NCBI GenBank assembly: GCA_052379845.1
Contig: JBQTCF010000001.1
Length of the DNA stretch: 64,000 bases
Origin: Roseinatronobacter sp052379845
GTDB lineage: Bacteria > Pseudomonadota > Alphaproteobacteria > Rhodobacterales > Rhodobacteraceae
Direction: 5' to 3' (one strand)
Shown here: piece by piece, positions 53,217-62,763 of the stretch
Position numbering within the stretch: position 1 is the stretch's first letter
Layout: the number at the start of each line of letters is the position of its first letter
Notes under the pieces: generated by a model
Told to the model about the DNA's origin: nothing
Databases searched by the model: none
What the model saw: the letters and a program-made list of their open reading frames with translations, nothing else
Program-made: the position numbers and the translations under genes

Positions 53217-54497
53217 ATGATGCATGACGCCCCATCCCTCCATTCATCGACCCACCCCCATATGGGGGCCGATCCGGCCTTGCTGGACGGCCTAGCCCGA
53301 CTGGCGGTGCATGTGGGGTTGAACCTGCAGCCCGGACAAGACCTGGTGATGACGACCCCCACATCCGCGCTTCCACTGGCGCGCGCCATCACCGCAGAAG
53401 CCTATCGTGCGGGGGCGGGGCTGGTGACGGCGCTGATAAGTGACCGTGACATGACACTGGCGCGGTTTCAGCACGGTCATGATGCCAGTTTCGACGCCGC
53501 GCCGGAGTGGTTGTATAAGGGCATGGCCACGGCCTATGAAAACGGGGCGGCACGTCTGGCACTGGTGGGCGAGGACCCGTTTTTGCTGGCGCAGGAAGAT
53601 GCGTCAAAAGTGGGGCGCGCAAACCGCGCGAATGCCGCTGCATACCGTCCCGCGCTGGCCCCGATTGCGGGGTTTCACATTAACTGGTCAATTATCCCCT
53701 GCCCAACGCTGGATTGGGCACAGCGCATGTTTCCTGACCACGCGCCTGAAGCAGCGTTCGACCTGCTGGCGCAGGCAATCCGCTTGACCGCGCGGCTTGA
53801 CCAGCCTGACCCGGTGGCGGCCTGGGCTGCCCATAACGAAAATCTGGCGCGGCGGTGCCAGATGCTGAATTCCGCCCGGTTCGACAGCCTGCATTTCACG
53901 GCGCCAGGAACCGACCTGCGCGTGGGGTTGGCGCAGGGGCATTTCTGGCAGGGCGGGGCGTCCCTGGCGCGCAACGGGGTGCGCTGCAACCCCAATATTC
54001 CCACCGAAGAAGTGTTCACAACCCCCCATGCCGCGCGCGTGGACGGATATGTGCGCGCCACAAAACCCTTGTCGCATCACGGCAGCCTGATCGACGGGAT
54101 TGAAATGCGATTTGAGGCAGGGCGCGCAGTTGAAGCCCGCGCCGCGCGTGGGGGTGATGTGCTGCGCGACATGCTGGGCACGGATGACGGCGCCGCGAGG
54201 TTGGGGGAGGTGGCGCTGGTTCCCCACAGCTCGCCCGTGTCCCAAAGCGGGCATTTGTTTTTCAACACCTTGTTTGATGAGAATGCGGCATCGCATATTG
54301 CGATGGGACAATGCTACGCCTCTTGTTTTGAGGGGGGGGACGGGCTGAGCAAGGACGAAATTTCAGCACGTGGCGGCAATGAAAGCCTGATCCATGTGGA
54401 CTGGATGATCGGGTCTGGCCAGATGGATGTTGACGGGCTGCATACTGATGGCAGCGCTGTCGCGCTGATGCGCGCTGGCGAATGGGTTACGCCCTGA
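53217..54497 (+). CDS. Aminopeptidase, family M29
   Basis: Metal-dependent aminopeptidase of the thermophilic T/AmpS family. It has 426 residues from the ATG pair at 53217; the first ~15 residues are poorly conserved. Typical elements are VGLNLQPGQDLVMTTP, the metal ligand segments NIPTEEVFTTPHAARVDGYV (glutamates), EMRFEAGR, LGEVALVPHSSPVSQSG and the histidine in SLIHVDWMIGSG. It has no signal peptide. It sits between fliL and the convergent fliJ-like gene inside the flagellar block but has no known flagellar role. Confidence 0.88.
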   Translation: MMHDAPSLHSSTHPHMGADPALLDGLARLAVHVGLNLQPGQDLVMTTPTSALPLARAITAEAYRAGAGLVTALISDRDMTLARFQHGHDASFDAAPEWLYKGMATAYENGAARLALVGEDPFLLAQEDASKVGRANRANAAAYRPALAPIAGFHINWSIIPCPTLDWAQRMFPDHAPEAAFDLLAQAIRLTARLDQPDPVAAWAAHNENLARRCQMLNSARFDSLHFTAPGTDLRVGLAQGHFWQGGASLARNGVRCNPNIPTEEVFTTPHAARVDGYVRATKPLSHHGSLIDGIEMRFEAGRAVEARAARGGDVLRDMLGTDDGAARLGEVALVPHSSPVSQSGHLFFNTLFDENAASHIAMGQCYASCFEGGDGLSKDEISARGGNESLIHVDWMIGSGQMDVDGLHTDGSAVALMRAGEWVTP

Positions 54498-54517
54498 CAC
54501 GGGATGCAGATCTGCAC

Positions 54518-54868
54518 TCAGGGTTTGCGCGCTGTGCCACTGCCTGTTTTGCCCTTGCACAATTGCGCAAGGGCATCTGCCCGCCCAAGGCTTCGGGCAG
54601 CTTTGTCGCGCTGTTCGATCAGGCGCGCGGTTTGGTGGGCCAAGGTGCGGTTCAGTTGCATGCGCTGCTCCACGGCCCATTTCGCGTGCAACTGGCGGGC
54701 CGTGAAAAGCGCGGGATCTTCCACAACGGGAACGGGTTTTGACAGGGCCTGCACCCGGTCGCGGGTGTCGTTTCGCGCCATTGCCAACTTTTGCAAGCGC
54801 GCCAGATCCCTGTCGCGGATCATTTGCGCAAGGGCCTGAAGGCGTGTCAAACGGGTGTCGCGGGTCAT
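54518..54868 (-). CDS. FliJ-like coiled-coil protein of the flagellar operon
   Basis: 116 residues, very rich in Arg, Leu, Ala and Gln, with long uninterrupted helical stretches (LTRLQALAQMIRDRDLARLQ; RQLHAKWAVEQRMQLNRTLA) predicting an antiparallel coiled coil. This is the shape and charge of FliJ-type export chaperones. The ATG overlaps the flhB stop (ATGA), so it is the terminal gene of the slt-flhA-fliR-flhB unit. No sequence motif proves FliJ identity. Confidence 0.55.
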   Translation of the reverse strand: MTRDTRLTRLQALAQMIRDRDLARLQKLAMARNDTRDRVQALSKPVPVVEDPALFTARQLHAKWAVEQRMQLNRTLAHQTARLIEQRDKAARSLGRADALAQLCKGKTGSGTARKP

Positions 54869-55953
54869 GACCAGCGCCCTTTGCGTGCTTTCGCGCGCAT
54901 GGTGTCGGCAAACCGGATGGCGGCGGCGACGGCTGCATAATGTTCGGCCTGCACTTCTTGGTCAATCTCGATGCTGGCGAACAGGGCGCGTGCGGTTACA
55001 GGGTCCGAATGGATGGGAACACCCGCTTCAGTCGCGCGTTCACGAATGCGCAGCGCGATTTCATCCACCCCTTTTGCCACGCAAACCGGCGCCCCCGGTG
55101 ATTGTGGCGACCATTTCAGTGCAACTGCGTAATGCGTGGGGTTGACAATCACCACACTGGCGTCGGGGACGGCATCGAGCATATGGCTGCTGGCAATTTC
55201 GCGCCCGCGCCTGCGCCGTTCGCCCTTGGCGTAGGGGTCCCCTTCGGATTGTTTCATCTCATCAAACATTTCCTTGTGCGACATCCGGTTGCGGCGCAGA
55301 TGTTCGGCGCGCTGCCAGAAGAAGTCGACCCCACCGATCAAAAGTTTGACCACGAAAACCAGCGTCAGGAACCGCACGACCAACCCCAGAAGTTCGACTG
55401 TCGCCAAGGCTGGTGTCAGGTAGATGCTGCCCAGAATAAGCGGCAGGTTATGCATCAGGAAAAACCACAAGACAGTTGAAATCACGGCCAGTTTCACAGC
55501 GCTTTTGGCGAATTCGAACAGCCCGCTGCGGCCGAACTTGTTTTTCGCATTTGCGATCAGGGATATGCGCGATGCTTTGGGTGTCAGCTTTTCAGGGGCG
55601 AAGATGACGACGCGCTGGGCAAACAGCATGGCCCAGACAATAAGGAACGGGACCGCCAGCAAGGGCAGCGCCGCAAGGGCCACATGGCCAATCAGCCCGC
55701 CCACCAAAGCGCGCGACTGCTGCACCAACAGTCCTGACATCCGGTCGGACTGTTCCAGCAGGACCACGCCAATTTCACCAAAGCGCGTCATTGACACCTG
55801 ACCAAACGCCAAGGCGCCCAGCAGCAGGCCAAAAAACGCCGCAGCGGTGTTCAGATCGGTCGAACGGGGCACTTCGCCCTTGCGGCGTTGTTCGGCCAGC
55901 TTCTGTTCGGTGGCCTCGAATTCCTTTTCGCCGCTTTCGTCTTCTTCGCTCAT
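54865..55953 (-). CDS. flhB: Flagellar export switch protein FlhB
   Basis: Inner-membrane export-gate component controlling the switch from rod/hook to filament substrates. It has 362 residues with four membrane helices and a cytoplasmic domain. The self-cleaving motif is intact, N271-P-T-H274 in VIVNPTHYAVAL. The N-terminus is acidic with KLAEQRRKGEVPRS. It overlaps fliR upstream (ATGA) and the coiled-coil gene downstream. Confidence 0.95.
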   Translation of the reverse strand: MSEEDESGEKEFEATEQKLAEQRRKGEVPRSTDLNTAAAFFGLLLGALAFGQVSMTRFGEIGVVLLEQSDRMSGLLVQQSRALVGGLIGHVALAALPLLAVPFLIVWAMLFAQRVVIFAPEKLTPKASRISLIANAKNKFGRSGLFEFAKSAVKLAVISTVLWFFLMHNLPLILGSIYLTPALATVELLGLVVRFLTLVFVVKLLIGGVDFFWQRAEHLRRNRMSHKEMFDEMKQSEGDPYAKGERRRRGREIASSHMLDAVPDASVVIVNPTHYAVALKWSPQSPGAPVCVAKGVDEIALRIRERATEAGVPIHSDPVTARALFASIEIDQEVQAEHYAAVAAAIRFADTMRAKARKGRWS

Positions 55954-56741
55954 GGGGGGGGGCCTGTGGGGTCACGAAGGTAGCTTTCAAACCCCGCCTG
56001 CCAGACCGGAAGCAACATGGGCGCCGATAAAAACAGCAGCGCAAGGCCCGCAAAGGTGATTGCCGGCGCACCCACAAAGGCGACCATCAATTGCGGCATC
56101 GCCTTGTTGATGGCCCCAAGCGCCACATTATACAGCACTGACAAAATGACAAAGGGCATCGACAATGTGAAGGCCAGCGTGAAGGCGCGCGCGACTTGCG
56201 TTGTGCCCCACTCGCCTAGACTGCCCGCATCCGGAAACCGGCCCGGCGGAAAGAAGCTGTAGGACAGGATCAGAAATTCCGCCAGCCGCACATGCAACCC
56301 GTTGATGACTGCCAGCGTCAGCCCCGCCATGACAAGGATTTGCGACATGGCAGGCTGGGGGTCCACGCCCGCGCCGCCGAAAAATTGCGACAGGGATGTG
56401 GCCTGCCCTGCGATGGTGCCAGCGGTTTGCAATGCGATGACAAACATGCGCAGCCCGACACCAAGCGCGAGCCCCGCCAGCCCCTCTGCCGCGATAAGGG
56501 TGACCAAGGGAACAGGGCCGCCACGCAGTTGCGGCAGGTCGGTACCCACAGCAGGCGTGATGATCAGCGTAAAGGCCATGGCCGCCACCAGCCGCACGCG
56601 CATGGGAATGACCGTTTCGCCAAAAGCTGGCATCAGCGCCATCATTGCCCCCACCCGCAAAAAAACGCCAAACCCGATCAGGAACTGCGGCATCAGCGTT
56701 TCAAATGTGGCGGAAAGCGTGTCGAAGATGTCAGGCGTCAT
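55950..56741 (-). CDS. fliR: Flagellar export gate protein FliR
   Basis: Export-gate subunit forming the channel with FliP and FliQ. It has 263 residues and about six membrane helices. Family landmarks are GVFLRVGAMMALMPAFGETV, LGVGLRMFVIALQTAGTIAG and the C-terminal ALLFLSAPMLLPVWQAGFES. It overlaps both flhA and flhB by 4 bp. Confidence 0.94.
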   Translation of the reverse strand: MTPDIFDTLSATFETLMPQFLIGFGVFLRVGAMMALMPAFGETVIPMRVRLVAAMAFTLIITPAVGTDLPQLRGGPVPLVTLIAAEGLAGLALGVGLRMFVIALQTAGTIAGQATSLSQFFGGAGVDPQPAMSQILVMAGLTLAVINGLHVRLAEFLILSYSFFPPGRFPDAGSLGEWGTTQVARAFTLAFTLSMPFVILSVLYNVALGAINKAMPQLMVAFVGAPAITFAGLALLFLSAPMLLPVWQAGFESYLRDPTGPPP

Positions 56742-58825
56742 GCGGTGATTGTCCCCAGAAGGGCAGGGCGCGCTTCCAGTCCGATTTCCTCATAGGACAG
56801 AACGGGCGTGACCAGCCCTTTTGCAGTCAGGACAGTGCGCAGGAAACGCCGCCGGTGCGCAGATGTGACAAGCGCGGGGCTTTCGCCGTTTTGTGCCAGA
56901 ATGCCCAGTTTTTCGGCCACGCGGTCGGTCAGGCGTGCAAAATCCTCGGGGGGGAGGGCGACATCGGATGCGCCATGATCGCCGATCAGTTGATAGGTGG
57001 TGAAGATGTCTTCCCAATCCGGGGCAAGCTGGATCAGGGGCAGCGTGCCATCCCCGCGTTTAAGTGGGGCGACAAGCTGGAACCCAAGGCGTTGGCGGAC
57101 ATGTTCGCACACCGATTCCGGCCCGTGAAGCGCGCCGCGCACTTCGGCTATGGCTTCCAGAATCAGGGGCAGGTTGCGGATGGAGACGCGCTCTTCCAGC
57201 AGCAGCCGCAGCACCGCCAGCAGCAATTCCACAGGCACCTTGTCCGGGATCAGGTCATTGAGCAGGCGCTTGTTGGCTTCTGCGCGCGATGCATCTGACA
57301 GGCGCGTCATTTCATCCAGAATACGATTCAGGCTTTTGAAATTCAGCAAACGGCCAAAATTGGCCTTCAGGACTTCCAGCAAATGGGTGGCCAGAACCTC
57401 GGTCGGGTTGACGACAGTGGTGCCGCCAAGGGCCGCATCTTCCTGATGGCTGGCATCGATCCAGCGGGCAGGGGCCTTGTAGACGGGTTCGCGCACATCC
57501 TCGCCCTGCAACTCGAACGTGGTTCCGTCCTGCACGAGGGCCAGCACTTTGCCCGGGCGCAACCGGTCGCGGGCCTGTTCGACACCGTGGATCAAGATTG
57601 CATAGCTGCCAGCGGGCAGGGTGGCGTCATCGGTCAGGCGGATTTCAGGCAGGATCAGCCCGAAATTGCGGGCAATATGCGACCGGATGGACGAAATGCG
57701 CGCATCCAGACCAATGCCGGGGTCCAGCACCATGGGCACCAGATCGGGGGCGAACTGGACATGAATTTCGTCCACATCCAGATCATCGCCCAGCATGCGT
57801 TCGGGCGTGGGTTCGGACAGGGTGGCGGGGCGGGCCGCGTCTTCGCGCGCGCGCGCCTGCGCCTGTTGGGCCATCCATGCAAGCCCAAGCAGCGCTGTTG
57901 CTCCAAGGACAAAGGGCACAAAGGGCAGGCCGGGAACAAAGGCGAACAGTGCCATCAGCATGCCCACTGTCGCCAAAGCCGAAGGGTAGCGGCCCAATTG
58001 TTCGAAAAGTGCACTATCGGTGGCCCCGTTCGCCCCGCCACGCGCCAGCAAAAGGGCGGCCGCGATCGAGATAATGACAGCAGGGATTTGCGACACCAGC
58101 CCGTCGCCCACGGTCAGGATGGCATAGGTTTCAAAGGCGGACCCCAGGCTCATGCCATGCATCATGGTTCCGTTGATCAGCCCCATGACGATATTCAAAA
58201 GCGTGATCAACAAGCCCGCGACAGCATCCCCTTTGACGAATTTTGACGCCCCGTCCAGCGACCCGTAGAAGTTTGTTTCGGCCTGTTCGGTTTCGCGCCT
58301 GCGTTTCGCTTCCTGGTGGTCGATGGCACCTGCGGACATGTCGCTGTCGATGGCCAGCTGTTTGCCCGGCATCCCGTCCAGTGCGAACCGCGCGCCCACC
58401 TCGGCCATGCGGCCCGCGCCCTTGGTGATGACGATGAAGTTCACGATCAGCAGCACCAGGAAGATGACAACCCCAAGGAACACAGACCCGCCCATCACGA
58501 AGCTGGCAAAGCCCTGAATGACCCCGCCCGCAGCCCCGGTGCCCGTATGCCCCTCGCCGATGATAAGTTTGGTAGAGGACACGTTCAGCGATAGCCGCAA
58601 CATGAGCGAGGCCAGAAGAACTGTTGGAAAGATTGAAAAATCAAGCGGGCGCTGGATGAACAGCGTGACTGTGAACATCAGGATTGCCAGCGCAAATGAT
58701 GTTGCCAGCCCAAGGTCCAGCAGCCAGGCGGGCACAGGCAGGATCATCATGACGATAACCGCCATCAGCGCCAGGGCCAGCAACACTGTCGGGCTGAACA
58801 GGGCCTTCGCATCAAGGTTGATCAT
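56738..58825 (-). CDS. flhA: Flagellar export gate protein FlhA
   Basis: Large export-gate subunit that receives substrate-chaperone complexes. ATG 58825 gives 695 residues, the family size. Eight membrane helices (~15-310) with the conserved FIPEP-region equivalent DLGLATSFALAILMFTVTLF and RFALDGMPGKQLAIDSDMSA, followed by the cytoplasmic nonameric-ring domain (~360-695). The frame stays open upstream of 58825 but that part is antisense to the transglycosylase gene. Confidence 0.96.
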   Translation of the reverse strand: MINLDAKALFSPTVLLALALMAVIVMMILPVPAWLLDLGLATSFALAILMFTVTLFIQRPLDFSIFPTVLLASLMLRLSLNVSSTKLIIGEGHTGTGAAGGVIQGFASFVMGGSVFLGVVIFLVLLIVNFIVITKGAGRMAEVGARFALDGMPGKQLAIDSDMSAGAIDHQEAKRRRETEQAETNFYGSLDGASKFVKGDAVAGLLITLLNIVMGLINGTMMHGMSLGSAFETYAILTVGDGLVSQIPAVIISIAAALLLARGGANGATDSALFEQLGRYPSALATVGMLMALFAFVPGLPFVPFVLGATALLGLAWMAQQAQARAREDAARPATLSEPTPERMLGDDLDVDEIHVQFAPDLVPMVLDPGIGLDARISSIRSHIARNFGLILPEIRLTDDATLPAGSYAILIHGVEQARDRLRPGKVLALVQDGTTFELQGEDVREPVYKAPARWIDASHQEDAALGGTTVVNPTEVLATHLLEVLKANFGRLLNFKSLNRILDEMTRLSDASRAEANKRLLNDLIPDKVPVELLLAVLRLLLEERVSIRNLPLILEAIAEVRGALHGPESVCEHVRQRLGFQLVAPLKRGDGTLPLIQLAPDWEDIFTTYQLIGDHGASDVALPPEDFARLTDRVAEKLGILAQNGESPALVTSAHRRRFLRTVLTAKGLVTPVLSYEEIGLEARPALLGTITA

Positions 58826-59568
58826 GGACGTTGTCTTCCTGTTTCCACGAAGGGGCGGGTGCTTTGTAGCAAGGACCCGGAGACAAGCGACCCCATCGCC
58901 CCGCCGCCATCGCCCGATTGCAAAAGCGCATATGTGGTTTGCTGGCTTTGCGGCCTTTGGGGCGTTCCGGACGCGCTGGCAATGGCCGCGCTGTCGGGGG
59001 CGAAGCTGTTGAACCGCGCGATATAGCGCTGTGCAAGTTCTGGCGTGGTGGAATGATAGGCGCCGACCGCATCCGTCCAGGAACCAAGCCGCTGGAAGTG
59101 GCCTTGCAACAGTTGTGCTGCGTAATTTGCGTTCTGGGTGGGGTCCAGCATCATATCCAGCGCGGCGAAGTTCTGGCCATGCCAATGGTAATTGATCTGA
59201 AAACACCCGATGTCGATATTGCTGTGCCCGGCGTCCAGCGCTGCGCGAATGAGCGCGCGCGCCCCGTCGCGCGTGGCGGGCCAATGGCCGCGCCCGGTCG
59301 CATGCACGGCCCATGGCCACGGGGTCATGCCTGCAGCGGTCTGGCGTCCGGTTTCCACAAGGCTGATTTTGTGCAGCACATCGAAAGGAACATCATGGTT
59401 TCGCGCGGCCTGAAGTGCCGCAGCAATGCACAGTTGCGACGGGTCTGCCGGCGCAGTGCCGCGCGCCATGGTTTGTGTGGGCTGGAGGCTGCCAAAAATG
59501 CCAAGGGCCAGCCCCACAGACAGCCGTTGCAGCCACCGGGCCACTTTATTCTTGCTGGGGTTGCGCAT
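58822..59568 (-). CDS. Flagellar-cluster lytic transglycosylase (SltF-like)
   Basis: 248-residue exported peptidoglycan transglycosylase of the SLT fold. The signal peptide is LSVGLALGIFGSLQPTQTMA. The catalytic glutamate is E72 in KISLVETGR, and the NIDIGCFQINYHWHGQNFAA block is the Slt motif region. The ~60-residue C-terminal tail is low complexity (Ser, Gln, Gly). First gene of the operon, overlapping flhA by 4 bp. In Rhodobacter sphaeroides a dedicated transglycosylase, SltF, opens the wall for rod assembly; the location makes the same role likely here. Confidence 0.85.
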   Translation of the reverse strand: MRNPSKNKVARWLQRLSVGLALGIFGSLQPTQTMARGTAPADPSQLCIAAALQAARNHDVPFDVLHKISLVETGRQTAAGMTPWPWAVHATGRGHWPATRDGARALIRAALDAGHSNIDIGCFQINYHWHGQNFAALDMMLDPTQNANYAAQLLQGHFQRLGSWTDAVGAYHSTTPELAQRYIARFNSFAPDSAAIASASGTPQRPQSQQTTYALLQSGDGGGAMGSLVSGSLLQSTRPFVETGRQRP

Positions 59569-59674
59569 TTCGCTGCTCCGAATCGACCGCTTCTTGCTGA
59601 TCTACGGGACACCAAAGCATGAAGAAGGTTTATTTTCCGTAACCTGCCCGGCAGATCAGCGCCGCGGTGGCGGG

Positions 59675-61021
59675 TTAATGCAGCGTGATCACAATGTCCT
59701 GATGCACCCACAGTGACAGCGTGATCAGGCACAGCGCCACACCCATGAAGACCAGGTCATGGGTCCGGTCCCAGACGCCGGTATGTCTGGCCAGTCGCAC
59801 CACCGCAGGATAGACCAGAACCGCCGAAAGCGCCTGACCGGCCAAGGCACCGGGCAGGCCGAAATACAAAAAACCCGTCAGAAACAGCGCACTTTGTGTC
59901 ACGGCCCGAAAGGCGGTCAGCATGAAAAACCGCCGCGATTCACCCCGCGCAAGGGCCGCGTGCTGGTAGGTTGCGCTAATCAGCGGCAGCAGTTGGGCGC
60001 AACTTATCAGCACAATCATCGCGCCAGCCATCTGATAGCGGTCATCATACAGCAGGCCTATCAGCTTTGGTCCCAACAGCGCCATCACGGCCAGCATCGA
60101 CATCACACCAGCGGTCAGCATGTAGCGGATGCGCCGCAATTTCGCGCTGTTTTGGTCATTGCCTGCCGCGAAGCTTTCACGATAGGCGGGAATTATCATC
60201 TTCTCGGTCAGGGCCTGCATCAACAGCACTGGGAATGCCGCCAGAAACCACGCGATGTTGTATAACCCCAGTTCCGCCAGCGAAAAGAAATAGCCCAGAA
60301 TGGCGCGGTCCCCCTGCGCCAGCAAAAACCCGAAGCCCGAGGACATCATGATCCAGCCGCCAAACCGCAACAAGTCGCTTGCGGCGCCCCTTTCCCAACG
60401 CAGGCGGTTGGGCGGGCCGGGGATGACGCTCCATTCCAGCGTCAGTTTCACCACCGCCGCGCTGACTGTGCCCCAGACCATGGCCCAGTAGCTGCCGGTC
60501 GCCCACGCAAACGCGACCATCACCAGAATACCCGCCGCCTGAGAGGCGAGCTGCACCACCATGACGCGGCCCAGCCTTATATGTCGTTCGGCCGTGAAGA
60601 CGCGCGTGGGTGCCAGCCCTGCCAATAGCAGTGAAACCCCGCACACTGGCAGCACATAGGCCAGTTCCGGCGCATCATAGACCAGCGCCACCGGCCATGC
60701 CAAAACGAAGGTCAGCCCCCACAAGATACCCCCGCGTGCCGCATTCAGCGTGAAGGCTGTGTCCAGAAAGTCCCGGTCATCGCCGCGCGCGTTTTGCATG
60801 ATGGATTGCTGGACCCCCGCATCTGACAGCATGGTCAGGCCAAACAGGATCATGGTGACCAGCGCCATCAGCCCGAACGCGTCGGGAAACAACAGCCGCG
60901 CAAGGATCAGGTTCGAGGCAAAGCGCATGCCCTGCGCCAGAACGAAGCTGCCCCCTGTCAGGGCCGCACCGCGCATCAGTCTGGAAACAAGGGAAGGGGG
61001 CGCGTGCACTTTGCTGTCCAT
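59675..61021 (-). CDS. Oligosaccharide flippase (Wzx/MOP superfamily)
   Basis: 448-residue membrane protein with about twelve to fourteen hydrophobic helices, of the polysaccharide biosynthesis (PST) branch of the MOP flippases. N-terminal landmark GAALTGGSFVLAQGMRFASN followed by LILARLLFPDAFGLMALV is typical. It probably moves lipid-linked oligosaccharide across the inner membrane for O-antigen or exopolysaccharide. No glycosyltransferase lies nearby, so the substrate is open. It is 96 bp downstream of kynU on the minus strand, with a TTGACA at 61076-61071 but no good -10. Confidence 0.83.
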   Translation of the reverse strand: MDSKVHAPPSLVSRLMRGAALTGGSFVLAQGMRFASNLILARLLFPDAFGLMALVTMILFGLTMLSDAGVQQSIMQNARGDDRDFLDTAFTLNAARGGILWGLTFVLAWPVALVYDAPELAYVLPVCGVSLLLAGLAPTRVFTAERHIRLGRVMVVQLASQAAGILVMVAFAWATGSYWAMVWGTVSAAVVKLTLEWSVIPGPPNRLRWERGAASDLLRFGGWIMMSSGFGFLLAQGDRAILGYFFSLAELGLYNIAWFLAAFPVLLMQALTEKMIIPAYRESFAAGNDQNSAKLRRIRYMLTAGVMSMLAVMALLGPKLIGLLYDDRYQMAGAMIVLISCAQLLPLISATYQHAALARGESRRFFMLTAFRAVTQSALFLTGFLYFGLPGALAGQALSAVLVYPAVVRLARHTGVWDRTHDLVFMGVALCLITLSLWVHQDIVITLH

Positions 61022-61117
61022 TTGCGAAAGGCTGTCGTGGTGGTCTGGGGTTCGGCTTGGGGCACCTTACTGTCAAAATGCGGCAGAACAATGGGAACCC
61101 GCGCGGGGTATTGCCGC

Positions 61118-62311
61118 TTAGGTCACTTTTGCGCGGGTCTTGAATTCCGGCCTGTCCCATGTCCGGTTTTGCATGATGGTACACAGGATATCTGCAGCGC
61201 GGGCCACATCTTCGGGGGTCAGATACAGCGGCGTGAACCCGAAGCGCAAAATATCAGGGGCGCGGAAATCCCCGATAACGCCTTCGGCAATCAGGGCCTG
61301 AATAATGGCATAGCCTTCGGCATGGTGAAAACTGACCTGAGAGCCGCGCGCCGCCCCGTCCACCGGCGAGGCCAAGGGCAGGTCAGGACAGCCATGCGCC
61401 ACATGGTCAATGAATATCTGCTGCAACTCCAGCGACCGTGCGCGCAGGTCTTGCATATCGACGCTGTCCCAAACGTCCAGCGCCGCATCAAGGGCGACCA
61501 GTTGCAAAATGGGCGGCGTGCCCACCCGCATGCGTTCAATGCCCGCGCCGGGGCGATAGTCCAGATCGAAGGCAAAGGGCGCTTCATGGCCCAGCCAGCC
61601 CGACAGGGCCGGGCGCACCTTGTCTGTCAGACGCGGCGCGACATAGATGAAGGCAGGGCCGCCGGGACCGGAATTCAGGTATTTGTAGCTGCACCCCACG
61701 GCGAAATCGGCATCTGCTGCAGTCACATCTACGGGAATCGCGCCCGCCGAATGGGCCAGATCCCAGACCACCAGCGCGCCATGCGCATGCGCTTTCGCAA
61801 TCAGGCGGGCCATGTCATGCTTGCGCCCTGTGCGGTAATCCACTTCGGTGACCATCAGCACCGCAACAGTGTCATCTATGGCGCTTTCGACCAGTTCCGG
61901 TGCCACGGTTTTAAGCTGATAGTCAGGCCCAAGTGTGCGGCACAGCCCGTCGGCCATATACAGGTCGGACGGGAAATTTCCCGTATCAGACAGGATGACG
62001 CGGCGATCAGCGCGCAATTCCAGCCCCGAGGCCAGCGCCTGATACACCTTGATCGATAGCGTGTCGCCCATGATGACACTGCCCGCAGGTGCCCCGATCA
62101 ACCGGCCCACGCGGTCGCCCACGCGCGCAGGCAGGTCCATCCAGCCCGCGCGGTTCCAGCCGGTAATGACCATCTGGCCCCATTCATCCGTGATGGCGCG
62201 CGCCACGCGTTCGGACACGGCGCGCGGCAGGGGGCCAAGCGAATTGCCATCAAGATAGATCACCCCTTCGGGCAGGTCGAACATGGCGCGGGTCGCGGTG
62301 AAATCTGTCAT
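61118..62311 (-). CDS. kynU: Kynureninase
   Basis: PLP enzyme that cleaves kynurenine to anthranilate and alanine in tryptophan degradation. ATG 62311 follows GGAGGGAC, an excellent ribosome site. It has 397 residues. The N-terminal motif is YLDGNSLGPLPR, the PLP aspartate is D184 (VVWDLAHSAG), and the PLP lysine is K210 (GCSYKYLNSGPGGPAF). No tryptophan dioxygenase or kynurenine formamidase is in the window, so the pathway must be completed elsewhere. Confidence 0.94.
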   Translation of the reverse strand: MTDFTATRAMFDLPEGVIYLDGNSLGPLPRAVSERVARAITDEWGQMVITGWNRAGWMDLPARVGDRVGRLIGAPAGSVIMGDTLSIKVYQALASGLELRADRRVILSDTGNFPSDLYMADGLCRTLGPDYQLKTVAPELVESAIDDTVAVLMVTEVDYRTGRKHDMARLIAKAHAHGALVVWDLAHSAGAIPVDVTAADADFAVGCSYKYLNSGPGGPAFIYVAPRLTDKVRPALSGWLGHEAPFAFDLDYRPGAGIERMRVGTPPILQLVALDAALDVWDSVDMQDLRARSLELQQIFIDHVAHGCPDLPLASPVDGAARGSQVSFHHAEGYAIIQALIAEGVIGDFRAPDILRFGFTPLYLTPEDVARAADILCTIMQNRTWDRPEFKTRAKVT

Positions 62312-62763
62312 CTGTCCCTCCGGTTGTGGGGTATGGGTGCCGTTTGCGCCCCCCAAGGTCAAGGCAGTTTTGCCCCTGACACCCTGCTTTGATGCGGTGT
62401 TGCCAATCCCTGCGATTCATTTCGCAAGCATCTGCGCAGCCTCGTCCGGGGCGGCAAAAGGTCCCGCGACGCGGCATATATGCCCGCGAACCGGCGCCAT
62501 TGGCGCTGCAGGCCGGTCGCGGCAACTGGTCGCGCCTGATCGAAGTTCCTGAAGGTATAGACTTAACAAATTGAAATATCTTATGAAAATTTAAAAGCGC
62601 GCGATCGTTTGGGTGTTTTCGTTTGGTATGCTTTTGTATGCACTAGGCAAATATTATTGCCCGCTTGTGAAACAATCTTGCGCAGGGTATGCAAGCGCGA
62701 TGCCAAAAAGAACGCATTTTGCGGTCATATAATTCGGTTAACCTGAAGAAAGGGGGACGGCGC
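62312..62763. other. 452-bp divergent intergenic region between kynU and pntA
   Basis: No believable gene. The half nearest kynU has normal base composition and holds the kynU ribosome site. From about 62555 to 62740 it becomes clearly A+T-rich compared with the rest of the window, as expected for promoters. It contains an inverted repeat GGCAA-N6-TTGCC (62646-62661) and the repeated word TATGC. No confident -35/-10 pair can be assigned by eye. Confidence 0.6.
62646..62661. promoter_or_regulatory. Inverted repeat upstream of pntA
   Basis: GGCAA-ATATTA-TTGCC is a 5-bp inverted repeat with an A+T-only 6-bp spacer, about 103 bp before the pntA start. Possible operator for pntA or kynU; short enough to arise by chance. 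Confidence 0.3.
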
